Shown one piece after another: positions 19,167 to 28,233 of a DNA stretch of 64,000 nt (positions are counted from its first letter, which is position 1; each line of letters begins with the position of its first letter). The stretch covers positions 124,001 through 188,000 of the forward strand of contig JAKPAG010000004.1 in NCBI GenBank assembly GCA_029779535.1, in the 5' to 3' direction. The notes under the pieces are model-generated. The model was not told where the DNA came from. It saw only the letters and a program-made list of their open reading frames with translations, and made no database searches. A program made the translations under genes and the position numbers. This DNA is from Pseudomonadota bacterium. Its GTDB lineage: Bacteria; Pseudomonadota; Alphaproteobacteria; Sphingomonadales; Sphingomonadaceae.

Positions 19167-20230
19167 GGTTTTGCCTCGGTCGCTTGCGCCGTCAGTCCCA
19201 GCCGCTGACCGTCGTAACGCTCCTTGAGGGGGCGCCACCACCAGTCATTGTCGAGATACCAGCGCACGGTCTTTTCGATGCCCGAATCGAAGTCTTCCAG
19301 CGCGCGCCAGCTCAGCTCGGTCTCGAGGCGGGTCGCGTCGATCGCGTAGCGGGCGTCGTGACCGGGCCGATCGGTGACGAAAGTGATGAGTTCCTCGCGG
19401 GGGCGCTCTGCCGGCACCAATTGATCCAGCACCGCGCAGATCCGCCGCACGACATCGATGTTCCGGCGTTCATTGCGGCCGCCGACGTTGTAGGTCTCGC
19501 CCGGCTGGCCCTGCGCGATGATCAGATCCAGCGCGCGGGCGTGGTCTTCGACATAGAGCCAGTCGCGCACGTTCTCGCCCGTGCCGTAGATCGGCAGCGG
19601 CTTGCCCGCGAGCGCATTGAGAATGGTCAGCGGGATCAGCTTTTCCGGGAAATGATACGGGCCGTAATTGTTCGAACAGTTGGATACGACCACCGGCAGG
19701 CCATAGGTGCGATGCCATGCCTTCGCGAGATGGTCCGAGCTGGCCTTCGATGCCGAATAGGGCGACGAGGGGTCATAGGGCGTGTCTTCGCGGAACAGCC
19801 CGTCTTCGCCAAGCGAGCCGTACACCTCGTCGGTCGAGACATGGAGGAAGCGGAACGCATCCTGCTGCGCTCCGGCAAGACCGGACCAGTAGGCCCGCGC
19901 CGCTTCGAGCAGGGTGAAAGTGCCGATGACGTTTGTCTGGATGAATTCAGCCGCCCCCGTGATCGAGCGATCGACATGGCTTTCCGCTGCCAGGTGCATG
20001 ACCCGGTCCGGAGCGAAATCGGCCATTGCGCGCGTCATTGCCGCTGCATCGCAGATGTCGGCCTGAAGAAAGCGGTAGTTCGGCTTGCCTTCGACGTCGC
20101 GCAGCGAACACAGATTGCCGGCGTAGGTCAGCTTGTCGATGTTGAGAACATCGTATTGCCGCTCGAGCACCAGGTGGCGCACCAGGGCCGATCCGATGAA
20201 CCCGGCGCCGCCAGTTACGATTACGCGCAT
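19163..20230 (-). CDS. rmlB: dTDP-glucose 4,6-dehydratase
   Basis: Converts dTDP-glucose to dTDP-4-keto-6-deoxyglucose, the branch point between rhamnose and amino-dideoxy sugars. The 355-residue extended SDR shows [49 protein letters not shown] and [14 protein letters not shown]. Ends in GTGA overlap with rmlD and starts three bases after rmlC. Confidence 0.97.
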   Translation of the reverse strand: MRVIVTGGAGFIGSALVRHLVLERQYDVLNIDKLTYAGNLCSLRDVEGKPNYRFLQADICDAAAMTRAMADFAPDRVMHLAAESHVDRSITGAAEFIQTNVIGTFTLLEAARAYWSGLAGAQQDAFRFLHVSTDEVYGSLGEDGLFREDTPYDPSSPYSASKASSDHLAKAWHRTYGLPVVVSNCSNNYGPYHFPEKLIPLTILNALAGKPLPIYGTGENVRDWLYVEDHARALDLIIAQGQPGETYNVGGRNERRNIDVVRRICAVLDQLVPAERPREELITFVTDRPGHDARYAIDATRLETELSWRALEDFDSGIEKTVRWYLDNDWWWRPLKERYDGQRLGLTAQATEAKP

Positions 20231-20233
20231 GTC

Positions 20234-20797
20234 TCAGGTCTCCGTGCGGAAGTAGTCGGGCAGGTCGGCCAGCAGCGGCTGGATCCGGTCCTTGGCAGAC
20301 AGCGTTTCGGGATCGGCCACGGCGGGCCAGTCAATGCCCACTGCCGGATCGTTCCAGGCAAGGCCCTTGTCGTGTTCGGCCGAGTAGTAGGACGTGACCT
20401 TGTAAGCGATCACGGTGTCGGGAACGAGCGTGCAGAAACCGTGTGCGAAGCCGGCCGGGATCCAAAGCTGCCGGCCGTTCGCCGCGCTCAGTTCCTCGCC
20501 AACCCACTGGCCGTAAGTGGCGGAACCCTTGCGGATGTCGACCGCAAAGTCAAACAGTGCGCCTGCCGTGCATCGCACCAGCTTGCCCTGGGCCGCCGGC
20601 TCGGACTGGAAATGCAGGCCGCGCACCGTTCCAGCCCGGGCGCTCATGGATTCGTTGTCCTGGACGAATTCGGGAGCGCAGACATGCTGCGCGAACACGT
20701 CGGCCCGGAACACCTCGGCAAAATAGCCGCGCTCGTCGCCGATCCGGCGAGGAACGAACAACCGGACGTCCGGAATTGCGAGCGATCTTACTTCCAT
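20234..20797 (-). CDS. rmlC: dTDP-4-dehydrorhamnose 3,5-epimerase
   Basis: Cupin-fold epimerase of the rhamnose pathway, 187 residues. Diagnostic segments: PRRIGDERGYFAEVFRAD, FVQDNESMSARAGTVRGLHF (catalytic His in GLHFQ), QLWIPAGFAHGFCTL, and YYSAEHDKGLAWNDP. ATG 20797 gives the normal length and has a weak ACAGG eight bases upstream; TTG 20818, overlapping the upstream stop as TTGA, is the alternative. Confidence 0.95.
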   Translation of the reverse strand: MEVRSLAIPDVRLFVPRRIGDERGYFAEVFRADVFAQHVCAPEFVQDNESMSARAGTVRGLHFQSEPAAQGKLVRCTAGALFDFAVDIRKGSATYGQWVGEELSAANGRQLWIPAGFAHGFCTLVPDTVIAYKVTSYYSAEHDKGLAWNDPAVGIDWPAVADPETLSAKDRIQPLLADLPDYFRTET

Positions 20798-20814
20798 ATC
20801 AGTGCCTGTCAGAC

Positions 20815-21954
20815 TCAATTGACTGTTTGAACAGCGGCGGTGACCGTCATGATCGGCGTGAACAGCTGACTGATCAGCTGGAACAGCTTGCCGGGCTGGT
20901 TAGCTGCGGCGTTGCCGATGTAGATCACATCCTTGTCGCGCATGACAAAGCGCTGCGCCAGAAAGTAGGTGCCGGCTTTCATCATGTTCAAATGATAGAT
21001 CTTCGGAATCAGCTTGCCCTGGTCGTCCGGTTCATAGCGGAACAGGAAAACCGCGGCCGGATTGCCGATATTCGAATTGATGCCGCCGGCCTGGGCGACC
21101 GCTTCGGTCAGGGTCACCGCAGAGCGATTGAACGGCAGTTGCACCACCGAACCCGACGCACCCAGCACCGAGAACGTGCGGGGCTCGCTGATCAGGGTGA
21201 TCCGGTCGCCCGGGACCATGCGGACATCGAGGCTTGGATTCTCGACGATGTCGTTCAGTCGAATGCCGACAATCCGGTCGCGCCGCGAAATCCGGGCCAC
21301 CAGGTCCTTCGCTGCGCCCCGGTATCCGCCCGCCAGAGCCACCACATCGGACAGGCTTTCGCGGTTGGTCGAAAGGACGAGCCGCCCCGGCTTTACCACT
21401 TCCCCGCCCACAATGACGCTGTTCGCGATGGTTTCGCGCAGGCTGATCATCACTTGCGGGTTCTGGGAATAGCCACGCAGCGCGGACTGGACCATGGCCT
21501 GGATGTCGCGGACGGTCCGGCCGATGACGTTCAGTTTGCCGATGTACGGAAGCGCGATGTAGCCGTTGTCGTCGACCCGGACCGGCGGCAGGCGCTGGGC
21601 CTGGACACCGGTTACGGGTGCAATGGAACTTGGCCCGGTGGGACCGGAACTGGAGAACAGGGCCACCCCTGCTTCGTAGATGTTGACTTCAAGCACGTCG
21701 CCAGGCCCGACCATGTCGGCGGGCAGCGTGAACGCCTGATCGAAGCCCGGTTCGATCGGGGCGATCGTCGGCGCCGGCGGAACCTCGTTGATGGTTTCGA
21801 CACGGACAAGGCGCATGGGCAGATCGTCGATCGATCCCTTCGCCGAAGCCTCGATCTGACGGCCGGTCGGGCCATTGGTCGGCAGGGTCGCGCATCCCGC
21901 CAATGCCGGCAGCCCTGCCAGCAGTACCAGTCTGGTCAAGTTCTTGTAATTCAT
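20815..21954 (-). CDS. Polysaccharide export outer-membrane lipoprotein (BexD/CtrA/KpsD-like OPX)
   Basis: 379-residue outer-membrane polysaccharide export protein. A lipoprotein signal ends with LPALAGC (Cys about 21). The Poly_export domain (PADMVGPGDVLEVNIYEAG, DDNGYIALPYIGKLNVIGRT) is followed by SLBB-like repeats (SVIVGGEVVKPGRLVL, and FSVLGASGSVVQLPF). Its length is close to BexD/CtrA/VexA of ABC-dependent capsules rather than the 558-residue E. coli KpsD. It should form the outer-membrane channel with the KpsE-like protein encoded at 36612. ATG 21954 was chosen because it begins the signal peptide. Confidence 0.9.
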   Translation of the reverse strand: MNYKNLTRLVLLAGLPALAGCATLPTNGPTGRQIEASAKGSIDDLPMRLVRVETINEVPPAPTIAPIEPGFDQAFTLPADMVGPGDVLEVNIYEAGVALFSSSGPTGPSSIAPVTGVQAQRLPPVRVDDNGYIALPYIGKLNVIGRTVRDIQAMVQSALRGYSQNPQVMISLRETIANSVIVGGEVVKPGRLVLSTNRESLSDVVALAGGYRGAAKDLVARISRRDRIVGIRLNDIVENPSLDVRMVPGDRITLISEPRTFSVLGASGSVVQLPFNRSAVTLTEAVAQAGGINSNIGNPAAVFLFRYEPDDQGKLIPKIYHLNMMKAGTYFLAQRFVMRDKDVIYIGNAAANQPGKLFQLISQLFTPIMTVTAAVQTVN

Positions 21955-22117
21955 CAAAAGACAGTTCCGCTGCACGAGGTTGGCAGCCCGCCCTGTAGCA
22001 TCTGGTTCGTTTGGGTGCCAACACGCGAATGGCTTTCCCGGCCAATTTCGGACTGGCACGATTGGCGCTGTTTCAAGGCCGTCTCGGGGGGATCTGCTTG
22101 CAGACATGGCCATGAAC

Positions 22118-22861
22118 CTAGCCTTGCGGTCCCGCTGGCTTGGTCACTGAGGCCAGGGTCTGCCAGAAAGGCGGGTGGCACGTGTCATCGTTCCCATCGG
22201 TAAAGCTTGGCGGGGCAAATCCCAGACGATCGGCAAAGCCGGCAATCCAGTCGCGGTGCAGGAAGGTGTCGAGCAGGGGCGGCCTGCGGCCACTTTCAAG
22301 GAAACTGACCCGCGGTTCGAAGACCCGCAAATGACCGGGATCGTTCAATTCGAGGAACGAGAAGACCATTCGCCCTCCGGGTTTGAGGACGCGGTAGGCA
22401 TCCTGCATGTAGAGATAGCACTCCTCAACCGGAATATGGGTAAAGACGGACCAGTGATACAGCAGGTCAACCGAAGCATCGGGCATCGCGATGTCGAGCC
22501 CCCGCTGAACGACGGCGTTGTAGCCCGGACACGTGCGACGAACGCGTTCGACGAAGCGGGCGATGATGTCCGAGCCGTGATAACTTCCCTGCCAGCCCGA
22601 GCGGTGCAGCGCTTGCGCGGTTCGCCCTGATCCGCAGCCCAGGTCGAATACGACCATCCCGTCGCGCAAGCCGTAACGACGCAGCACTTCCACCTGAAGA
22701 TCGCCCTGCCGTTCGAACAATTCGACGGTCAACGAGCCGACTGCGACAGCATAGGCAAGGTTCTGATCGTGTCGATGCCGTCTCAGGCATTTGTCTAGAT
22801 AGAGATTGTAGGCCTCGACAGAGCTATATTCTGATGCGTTGCGCCAGAATGCGAATTTCAT
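22118..22861 (-). CDS. Class I SAM-dependent methyltransferase
   Basis: 247-residue Rossmann-fold methyltransferase. Motif I is VVFDLGCGSGRTAQAL; later SVDLLYHWSVFTHIP and YRVLKPGGRMVFSFLEL match motifs IV-VI of the Methyltransf_11/25 type. Position at the head of the minus-strand capsule arm suggests methylation of a sugar or of the glycan end, but this is inference from context. ATG 22861 starts the recognisable protein; upstream in-frame sequence is intergenic. Confidence 0.82.
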   Translation of the reverse strand: MKFAFWRNASEYSSVEAYNLYLDKCLRRHRHDQNLAYAVAVGSLTVELFERQGDLQVEVLRRYGLRDGMVVFDLGCGSGRTAQALHRSGWQGSYHGSDIIARFVERVRRTCPGYNAVVQRGLDIAMPDASVDLLYHWSVFTHIPVEECYLYMQDAYRVLKPGGRMVFSFLELNDPGHLRVFEPRVSFLESGRRPPLLDTFLHRDWIAGFADRLGFAPPSFTDGNDDTCHPPFWQTLASVTKPAGPQG

Positions 22862-23211
22862 ACTTTTTCCGACAATTTTCTGACAAGGGCAAATGGATTG
22901 CCGGGTTGTAGGCAGCATTGACTGCCAGCACGATCAAATGCAACCCATTTTGGTCCCGAAGCAGCAATTTGCGGCCCGGAATTGGTGATTTGTGATAATT
23001 TAACATTAGAAACCCCTGTGCGATTCTCAGTTTCACGCTAGGGAGGAATCTCGATTGACTTGAGCAATTGAAGCGCAGTGCCATCCTTTCGCGCTGTGCT
23101 GCCTCGGCCAATAGGGTTATGGCGATGGTCTTGCTTGCCAGGCCCTTGCTTCGAGGCGATCAATCGCGCTATCGGCGACTGCGCAGATGGTTTCGGCAAG
23201 GAAGGTTGATC
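22862..23211. promoter_or_regulatory. 350-base divergent intergenic region in the capsule locus
   Basis: Separates the minus-strand arm (start 22861) from the plus-strand arm (start 23212). It is AT-richer than the flanks, especially 22860-23045, and probably holds promoters for both arms. A strong AAGGAAGG at 23199-23206 serves the plus gene. No small gene, terminator or clear operator was identified. Confidence 0.5.
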
Positions 23212-23622
23212 ATGCAGAAAATTCGTAAGGACCATGGCGCCGAGCAAGACAAGGATGAGATCATCAAGCGCCAGGCCCTAGAAATCGCATGCTTGGCGGC
23301 AAGAATTGATGATCAAGAAGACTACGTTGCCGAAGTTGTTCAGGATCGCATGGCGGAGCTGGTTGCTGAAAATCAACGCCTCCTGGATGAGCGCAGGCAT
23401 CTGCAGTCGGTTGTGCACAACGCCCTGAAGAGCCTGCGGATCCTGTGTCGTGACGAAAGCGAGCGGATGAAGTTCGTCATGGCCATGGAGGTGTTCGACG
23501 AGGCTTGGTACCGCTCGGAATATCCCGATGTGGCCGAGGGCTATGCAAAGGGTGCACTCCACCATTTCTGCAAGTTCGGCATTTTCGAAGGCCGCAAGCC
23601 CAACCCTTCGATGCTGGCCTGA
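23212..23622 (+). CDS. Small coiled-coil protein with C-terminal WY-YPD-EGR module
   Basis: 136-residue protein. Residues about 10-85 are charged and heptad-like (coiled coil; AARIDDQEDYVAEVVQDRMA, ENQRLLDERRHLQ). Residues about 98-132 form a short module FDEAWYRSEYPDV...HHFCKFGIFEGRKPNP, of the type repeated in some surface proteins and polysaccharide glycosyltransferases. Related modules occur in the proteins encoded at 23651 and 32657. No catalytic domain, signal or membrane segment is visible. ATG 23212 is fixed by AAGGAAGG five bases upstream. Function unknown; a scaffold for the glycosyltransferases is one possibility. Confidence 0.75.
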   Translation: MQKIRKDHGAEQDKDEIIKRQALEIACLAARIDDQEDYVAEVVQDRMAELVAENQRLLDERRHLQSVVHNALKSLRILCRDESERMKFVMAMEVFDEAWYRSEYPDVAEGYAKGALHHFCKFGIFEGRKPNPSMLA

Positions 23623-23650
23623 GCCGGCACGCAGTCTGTCAGGATCGGAC

Positions 23651-25900
23651 ATGAAATCTCGAAAAGTGGCCGGCAAGACCGGCAAGGCAGGCTTTGACGC
23701 GGCGTGGTACACCACGACCTATCCCGATTGCCTTGCGACGCAGCTGTCACCTTCCGAACATTATGAAAAGATCGGGCGGTTGCTGGGGCGCGCGCCGGCG
23801 CCCGCAGAGAGGCGTCCCGCGGCCTTGGGGGGTAAGCGGCCCAAGGTGTCGGTGCTGTGCATCACTTACAATCACGAGAAGTATATCGAAAGCACCCTCG
23901 AGGGCTTCTGCCGGCAGAAGACCGACTTTGATGTTGAATTCATCGTCGCTGACGACTGCTCGACCGACGGCACCCAGGCCATCATCAAGCGCTACGCGGC
24001 CAAGGATCGGCGCATTGTGCCGCTGCTGCACAAGAAGAACCTGGGCGTGGCCGGCAATTTCGAATCCGCTGCGGCCATGGCGCGGGGCGACTACGTGGCC
24101 CTGTGCGAAGGGGATGATTACTGGATTGATCCCACCAAGTTGCAGCGCCAGGCCGACCAGCTAGATCAGGATCCAGACCTCTCGATCGTGTTTCACCCGG
24201 TCGAGGTGTTCAACGATTCCGACGGCAGGTTTGAATACATTTATCCGGCCAGCAAGCCGCAACTGACGATCTGGGAACTGGTTTTCGAAAACTACATTCA
24301 GACCAACAGCGTGATGTACCGTTGGCGGTTTCAGGGCGGGTTGCCCGAATGGTTCGATTCCTTGATTCTGCCGCTCGACTGGTATCTGCACCTCTGCCAC
24401 GCGGAAATTGGCAAGATCGGCTACAATTCGCGCGTGATGGCGAAGTACCGCAAGCACGACGGCGGCATCTGGTCATCCGCGGCTGCCCAGCCGTTGCAGC
24501 TCTGGCGGCGCTACGGGTTTCAGCAGCTGCGCCTGTTCAGGGCGGTCTCGAAGATCGCGGGCGGGCTTTTTTCGGATCACACCGATCACCTCTTCGATTA
24601 CCTGCTCAAGGAACTCTTCCTTGATGCGATGGTCTGCAACGACAAGGATCGGATCCAGCGGCTTGTCGATGAATACGAGGCTGCCCTGGTGCGCCTCAAA
24701 CTGCTGCGCGAGGCCGGGCCGGCCAATTCGCGGACCGGCGCTCCCGCGAGCGCGGTTGACCGGGTGATTGCATCGACCAGGATCAGCGTTGTCGTGCTGA
24801 CCTACAACCACGCCGGCTATATCGAACAATGCCTGAACAGCGTCTTTCAGCAGACCGGCCTGTTCGAACTGGAAGTGGTCATCGGGGATGATCATTCCAA
24901 GGATGATACGCTCGAACGAATCCGCGCGGTCACGAAGGGGCGCGCCAACGTCAAGGTGTTCGACACCCCTAAGAACATCGGCATGCTCGAAAACATGCGG
25001 CGTTGCCTGGCGGCCTGCACGGGCGACTACATCGCTTTCTGCGAGGGCGACGACTACTGGCTCGGCGAACGCAAGTTGGTCCGTCAACTGGCGCAGATGA
25101 AGCGGGATCAATCCCTGGCCATCTCGTTCAACTGGGTTCTGCTCGAGCACGAAATCGATGGGCAGATGGAGCCTCATCCCCAGCAGGCGCAGCAGCCGGA
25201 ACGCATTCCGACCTCTGTGATCGCGCGTACACCACTTACGGCCAATTTCTCGTGCTGCATGTACCGGGCCGATGCTGTCCGCCAGATTCCCGCTAGCTAC
25301 TTCAAGGAAAAGGGCAATGCGGACTGGATGTTCAACATGCATGTTGCCGAATGGGGCGGCATTGGCTTCCTTAAGGAACTTCATTCGGTCTACCGGCTCC
25401 ACAGCAAGGGGCAGTGGACCGGCCTTTCCAAGGAATCGCAGGTCGAACTGTTCAACCGGGCGCGGCAGCAGTGCAGCCAGCAGATCGGCCTGGCCCGCGG
25501 GTTCGACGATTACCGGGTGACCTGCTTTGTCGAAAGGAAGAAGTCCGCTGACCTCGACAGGTTCATTTTCGAACTGGATCAGCCGCAGGAGGGCAACCCG
25601 CAGGTCTTGGAATCAGGCTGCCTGCGCGTTTCCGGCTGGGTGATCGACAAGCGCGGCCAGCCACTGGCCGTCAAGGTTGGCGGGGATGATTATGCGGTGG
25701 TCGGGAAAACCGACGAGGTCCGGATCGACGCCAGCCGTGCCGTTTCGGCAAGCACCCGGGTCTACCATTCTCCGCTGTGCGGATTTGACTTGCGGCCCAA
25801 GTTCGATCTGGTCAACAACGGCCTCGACGTATGGATCCTGTGCGAGGGCAAGGAATACCTGGTAGCCACCATTACCACCTTCCTGTCTCCCCCTGCCTGA
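23651..25900 (+). CDS. Tandem two-domain GT2 glycosyltransferase with WY module
   Basis: 749-residue cytosolic protein. Residues 15-50 carry a WY-YPD module (FDAAWYTTTYPDC). Two GT-A domains follow: the first from about residue 66 (VSVLCITYNHEKYIESTL, FIVADDCSTDGT, LCEGDDYWIDP) and the second from about 377 (ISVVVLTYNHAGYIEQCL, VVIGDDHSKDDT, FCEGDDYWLGE). Both keep the acidic nucleotide-sugar and metal motifs, so the enzyme may add two sugars or build a repeat by alternating activities. The last 120 residues have no recognised domain. ATG 23651 follows GGATCGG. Confidence 0.85.
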   Translation: MKSRKVAGKTGKAGFDAAWYTTTYPDCLATQLSPSEHYEKIGRLLGRAPAPAERRPAALGGKRPKVSVLCITYNHEKYIESTLEGFCRQKTDFDVEFIVADDCSTDGTQAIIKRYAAKDRRIVPLLHKKNLGVAGNFESAAAMARGDYVALCEGDDYWIDPTKLQRQADQLDQDPDLSIVFHPVEVFNDSDGRFEYIYPASKPQLTIWELVFENYIQTNSVMYRWRFQGGLPEWFDSLILPLDWYLHLCHAEIGKIGYNSRVMAKYRKHDGGIWSSAAAQPLQLWRRYGFQQLRLFRAVSKIAGGLFSDHTDHLFDYLLKELFLDAMVCNDKDRIQRLVDEYEAALVRLKLLREAGPANSRTGAPASAVDRVIASTRISVVVLTYNHAGYIEQCLNSVFQQTGLFELEVVIGDDHSKDDTLERIRAVTKGRANVKVFDTPKNIGMLENMRRCLAACTGDYIAFCEGDDYWLGERKLVRQLAQMKRDQSLAISFNWVLLEHEIDGQMEPHPQQAQQPERIPTSVIARTPLTANFSCCMYRADAVRQIPASYFKEKGNADWMFNMHVAEWGGIGFLKELHSVYRLHSKGQWTGLSKESQVELFNRARQQCSQQIGLARGFDDYRVTCFVERKKSADLDRFIFELDQPQEGNPQVLESGCLRVSGWVIDKRGQPLAVKVGGDDYAVVGKTDEVRIDASRAVSASTRVYHSPLCGFDLRPKFDLVNNGLDVWILCEGKEYLVATITTFLSPPA

Positions 25901-26036
25901 GTCGCGATCGTGGCAACCTGGCCAGTACGAAGCAAGCGTTGCCGAGGATGGGCTGTGGCGACTTGTTCGTGGCCGAATGTCATCTAGACCATCGTCGAAA
26001 CATTACCTTTGAACCTACGGAGCCTCAGCCAAAGTC
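25901..26036. other. Short intergenic gap before the aminotransferase gene
   Basis: 136 bases with no open frame of note. The 3' part (CCTACGGAGCC, 26017-26027) supplies a ribosome-binding purine run for the ATG at 26037. A promoter for the amino-sugar operon could lie here, but none was assigned. Confidence 0.3.
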
Positions 26037-27173
26037 ATGAGCAAGAAAAGAGACCCGATCTTGGTGACGCGGCCGTTGCTGCCGGACCTCAACGATCTCA
26101 TGGTCCGGCTGCAGGACGTCTGGGACTCCAAATGGCTGTCGAACGGCGGGCACCAGCACAACACGCTTGAACAGCGCATTCGTGAACGGCTGGACGTGCC
26201 GAACGTGTCGTTGTTCTCCAACGGCACGATTGCGCTGCTTGTCGCCATTCAAAGCCTGCGTCTGCAAGGCGAGGTGATCACCACGCCGTTCACCTTTCCA
26301 GCCACTACCCACGTGCTGTGGTGGAACGGGGTGCAGCCGGTGTTTGCCGATATCGATCCCGAGACCATGACGCTGGACCCGGCATCGGTCGAACGGGTCA
26401 TCACCCACCGCACCAGCGGCATTCTTGGTGTGCATGTCTATGGCATTCCCTGCGACGTGGCGGCGCTTGGGGACATCGCCGACCGTCACGGTCTGCGTGT
26501 GATCTATGATGCCGCACATGCCTTCGAGGCCGAGATCGACGGGGTGGGCATCGGCAATTTCGGTGATATTTCCATGTTCAGCTTCCACCCGACCAAGCTG
26601 TTTCACAGCGGCGAGGGCGGCTGCTTGACCTACCGCGATCCCAATCTCAAGGCGCGGATCGACTTGCTTAAGAACTTCGGGATTCGCAACGAATTCGAGG
26701 TGATCATGCCCGGCATCAACGGCAAGATGAACGAGTTGCAGGCCGCGCTGGGCCATCTCGTCCTCGAGATCGTTGATGAGGAGCGAGCCCGCAGGCTGCG
26801 CATCCGCCAGCAGTATGAGCGGGAACTGGGCGATCTGCCTGGCCTGGTCATCCCCAAGGTCGGGCCGGGCGTGAAGGACAGCGGCCAGTATTTCGTGATC
26901 CGCATCAAGGCATCCGAATTCGGCGCGGACCGTGATCAGGTTTATGACGCGTTGCGTTCGCAGGAAATCTTCGCGCGCAAATACTTCTTCCCGCTGACCA
27001 GCGACTACACCTGCTATCGCAGCCTCAGTTCGGCCCGACCCGAACTGCTGCCGAATGCACACATGGTTGCTGGCGAGGTGCTGTGTCTGCCCTACTTCGG
27101 CGAGCTGACCGAAGACAATGTGAGCGAAATCTGCGATGTCATCCGTTCGCTTGCCAGGCCGGCGGCGGTCTAG
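26037..27173 (+). CDS. DegT/DnrJ/EryC1 nucleotide-sugar aminotransferase, VioA-like
   Basis: 378-residue PLP enzyme. The Schiff-base lysine is K187 in FSFHPTKLFHSGEGG and the PLP-N1 aspartate is D158 in VIYDAAHAF. The N-terminal pattern VTRPLLPDL...SKWLSNGG and ITTPFTFPATTHVLWWNG resemble the VioA/AntB subgroup, which converts dTDP-4-keto-6-deoxyglucose to dTDP-4-amino-4,6-dideoxyglucose (viosamine). The keto sugar would come from RmlA and RmlB in this locus. GDP-4-keto-6-deoxymannose from Gmd (perosamine route) is the alternative substrate. The subgroup call is from memory of the family and needs a tree. Confidence 0.88.
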   Translation: MSKKRDPILVTRPLLPDLNDLMVRLQDVWDSKWLSNGGHQHNTLEQRIRERLDVPNVSLFSNGTIALLVAIQSLRLQGEVITTPFTFPATTHVLWWNGVQPVFADIDPETMTLDPASVERVITHRTSGILGVHVYGIPCDVAALGDIADRHGLRVIYDAAHAFEAEIDGVGIGNFGDISMFSFHPTKLFHSGEGGCLTYRDPNLKARIDLLKNFGIRNEFEVIMPGINGKMNELQAALGHLVLEIVDEERARRLRIRQQYERELGDLPGLVIPKVGPGVKDSGQYFVIRIKASEFGADRDQVYDALRSQEIFARKYFFPLTSDYTCYRSLSSARPELLPNAHMVAGEVLCLPYFGELTEDNVSEICDVIRSLARPAAV

Positions 27174-27313
27174 GCGGGCGGCGGTTCGGCGGGTGAAAAC
27201 AGACACGATGCCGCGGTCCGCGCCGGCCACAAGTAAATTGCGGCAAGGGGCAGATTCGGCTATGAATTTCGCCGGAAACGGTCATCGTGACGTGACATTG
27301 TGGAGTGTGGTTG

Positions 27314-27982
27314 GTGCCCGCTGATTACGTGATTATCGGAGGGGGTAACTTTGCCATCGAAGTGGCAACTTACCTGTCCGACATCTGGCGGACGAACCCG
27401 GGCGAGGCTGGCTCGGTCACCGATGTTGTTGCAGTAGGGCAGATCAGGCTGGACGATTTTGCCGCCATTCTGGGATCGGCCCCATCGACTTGCGAGGCCT
27501 TCGCCGAAGTGCCGCGCCTGGCTGAAAAGCTCTGTGTCATCGCCGTGGGCGAGCCTCGCCTGCGCTATCGGTTCATGCAGGAAATCGAGGTGCATGGCGG
27601 GCGGTTGGGTTCGGTCATCCACCCCACCGCATACGTTGCCTCGACCGCGACAGTGGGTGAGGGAACGATTCTGTGTCCAATGGCCTTCGTTGGACCTTTC
27701 GCCAGGGTCGGCCGCAATTGCGCGATCAACGTGCATGCGGTTGTCGGTCATGACGTTGTTCTGGGCGATTGCGTTGTGATGTCGCCAGGATCGGATGTGA
27801 ATGGTTATGGCGGCGTCGGCGAAGGCGGGTTCCTTGGGTCGGGCGCGATCGTCAGCCCCAAGGCATCGCTGGGCGCCTTCGGCAAGCTTTCGGCGGGGTC
27901 GGTGCTCAACCGGGTCACGGAAGAAGGTTTTCTGATGCACGGCAACCCGGCTGCGGGTCGCCAGATGTTTCGACGGCCCTGA
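27314..27982 (+). CDS. PglD/NeuD/VioB-like sugar N-acyltransferase
   Basis: 222-residue protein with an N-terminal PglD-type Rossmann segment (DYVIIGGGNFAIEVATYL) and a C-terminal left-handed beta-helix of hexapeptide repeats (IHPTAYVASTATVGEGTIL, VGPFARVGRNCAINVHAVVG with the usual catalytic His region, SPKASLGAFGKLSAGSV). Such enzymes acylate the amino group of UDP- or dTDP-amino sugars, usually from acetyl-CoA; some use other acyl-CoAs or acyl-ACPs. Given the ACP and ligase genes directly downstream, a non-acetyl donor is likely here. GTG 27314 is used (GGAG at 27302-27305); TTG 27311 and GTG 27305 are alternatives. Confidence 0.85.
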   Translation: MPADYVIIGGGNFAIEVATYLSDIWRTNPGEAGSVTDVVAVGQIRLDDFAAILGSAPSTCEAFAEVPRLAEKLCVIAVGEPRLRYRFMQEIEVHGGRLGSVIHPTAYVASTATVGEGTILCPMAFVGPFARVGRNCAINVHAVVGHDVVLGDCVVMSPGSDVNGYGGVGEGGFLGSGAIVSPKASLGAFGKLSAGSVLNRVTEEGFLMHGNPAAGRQMFRRP

Positions 27983-28008
27983 TCGGGCCAGCAAAGAACG
28001 GGATTACC

Positions 28009-28233
28009 ATGGAAGAGAAGATCCAGAAGATTTTTCAGGACGTTATCGGCGTGGATCCGAGCGTCGATCGCGCTACCGTTGTCTACAGCGAAATCCCGGG
28101 CTGGGATTCGGTCGCGCACATGGCGCTGGTCGCCGCGCTCGAGGAAGCCTTCGATTGCATGCTTGACATGGACGACATCATCGACATGAGCAATTACGAC
28201 AAGGCGGTCGAGATCATGGCCAAATATGTCTGA
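28009..28233 (+). CDS. Acyl carrier protein
   Basis: 74-residue acidic four-helix protein with the phosphopantetheine site S34 in PGWDSVAHMAL. The WDS(V/L)xHM pattern is typical of specialised carrier proteins in sugar-modification and secondary loci rather than of the housekeeping AcpP. It overlaps the SDR gene by eight bases and precedes an AMP ligase, so it probably carries the acyl group being built in this operon. Confidence 0.9.
   Translation: MEEKIQKIFQDVIGVDPSVDRATVVYSEIPGWDSVAHMALVAALEEAFDCMLDMDDIIDMSNYDKAVEIMAKYV

Noticed and set aside
22824..23111. Minus-strand 95-codon frame across the capsule intergenic region
   Set aside because: It overlaps the methyltransferase start, has no recognisable features and no ribosome binding site; treated as non-coding.
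26037..27173. GDP-perosamine synthase as the firm assignment for the aminotransferase
   Set aside because: gmd is in the locus, so it remains possible, but the N-terminal and DAAHAF segments look closer to VioA-type enzymes; left open rather than named.
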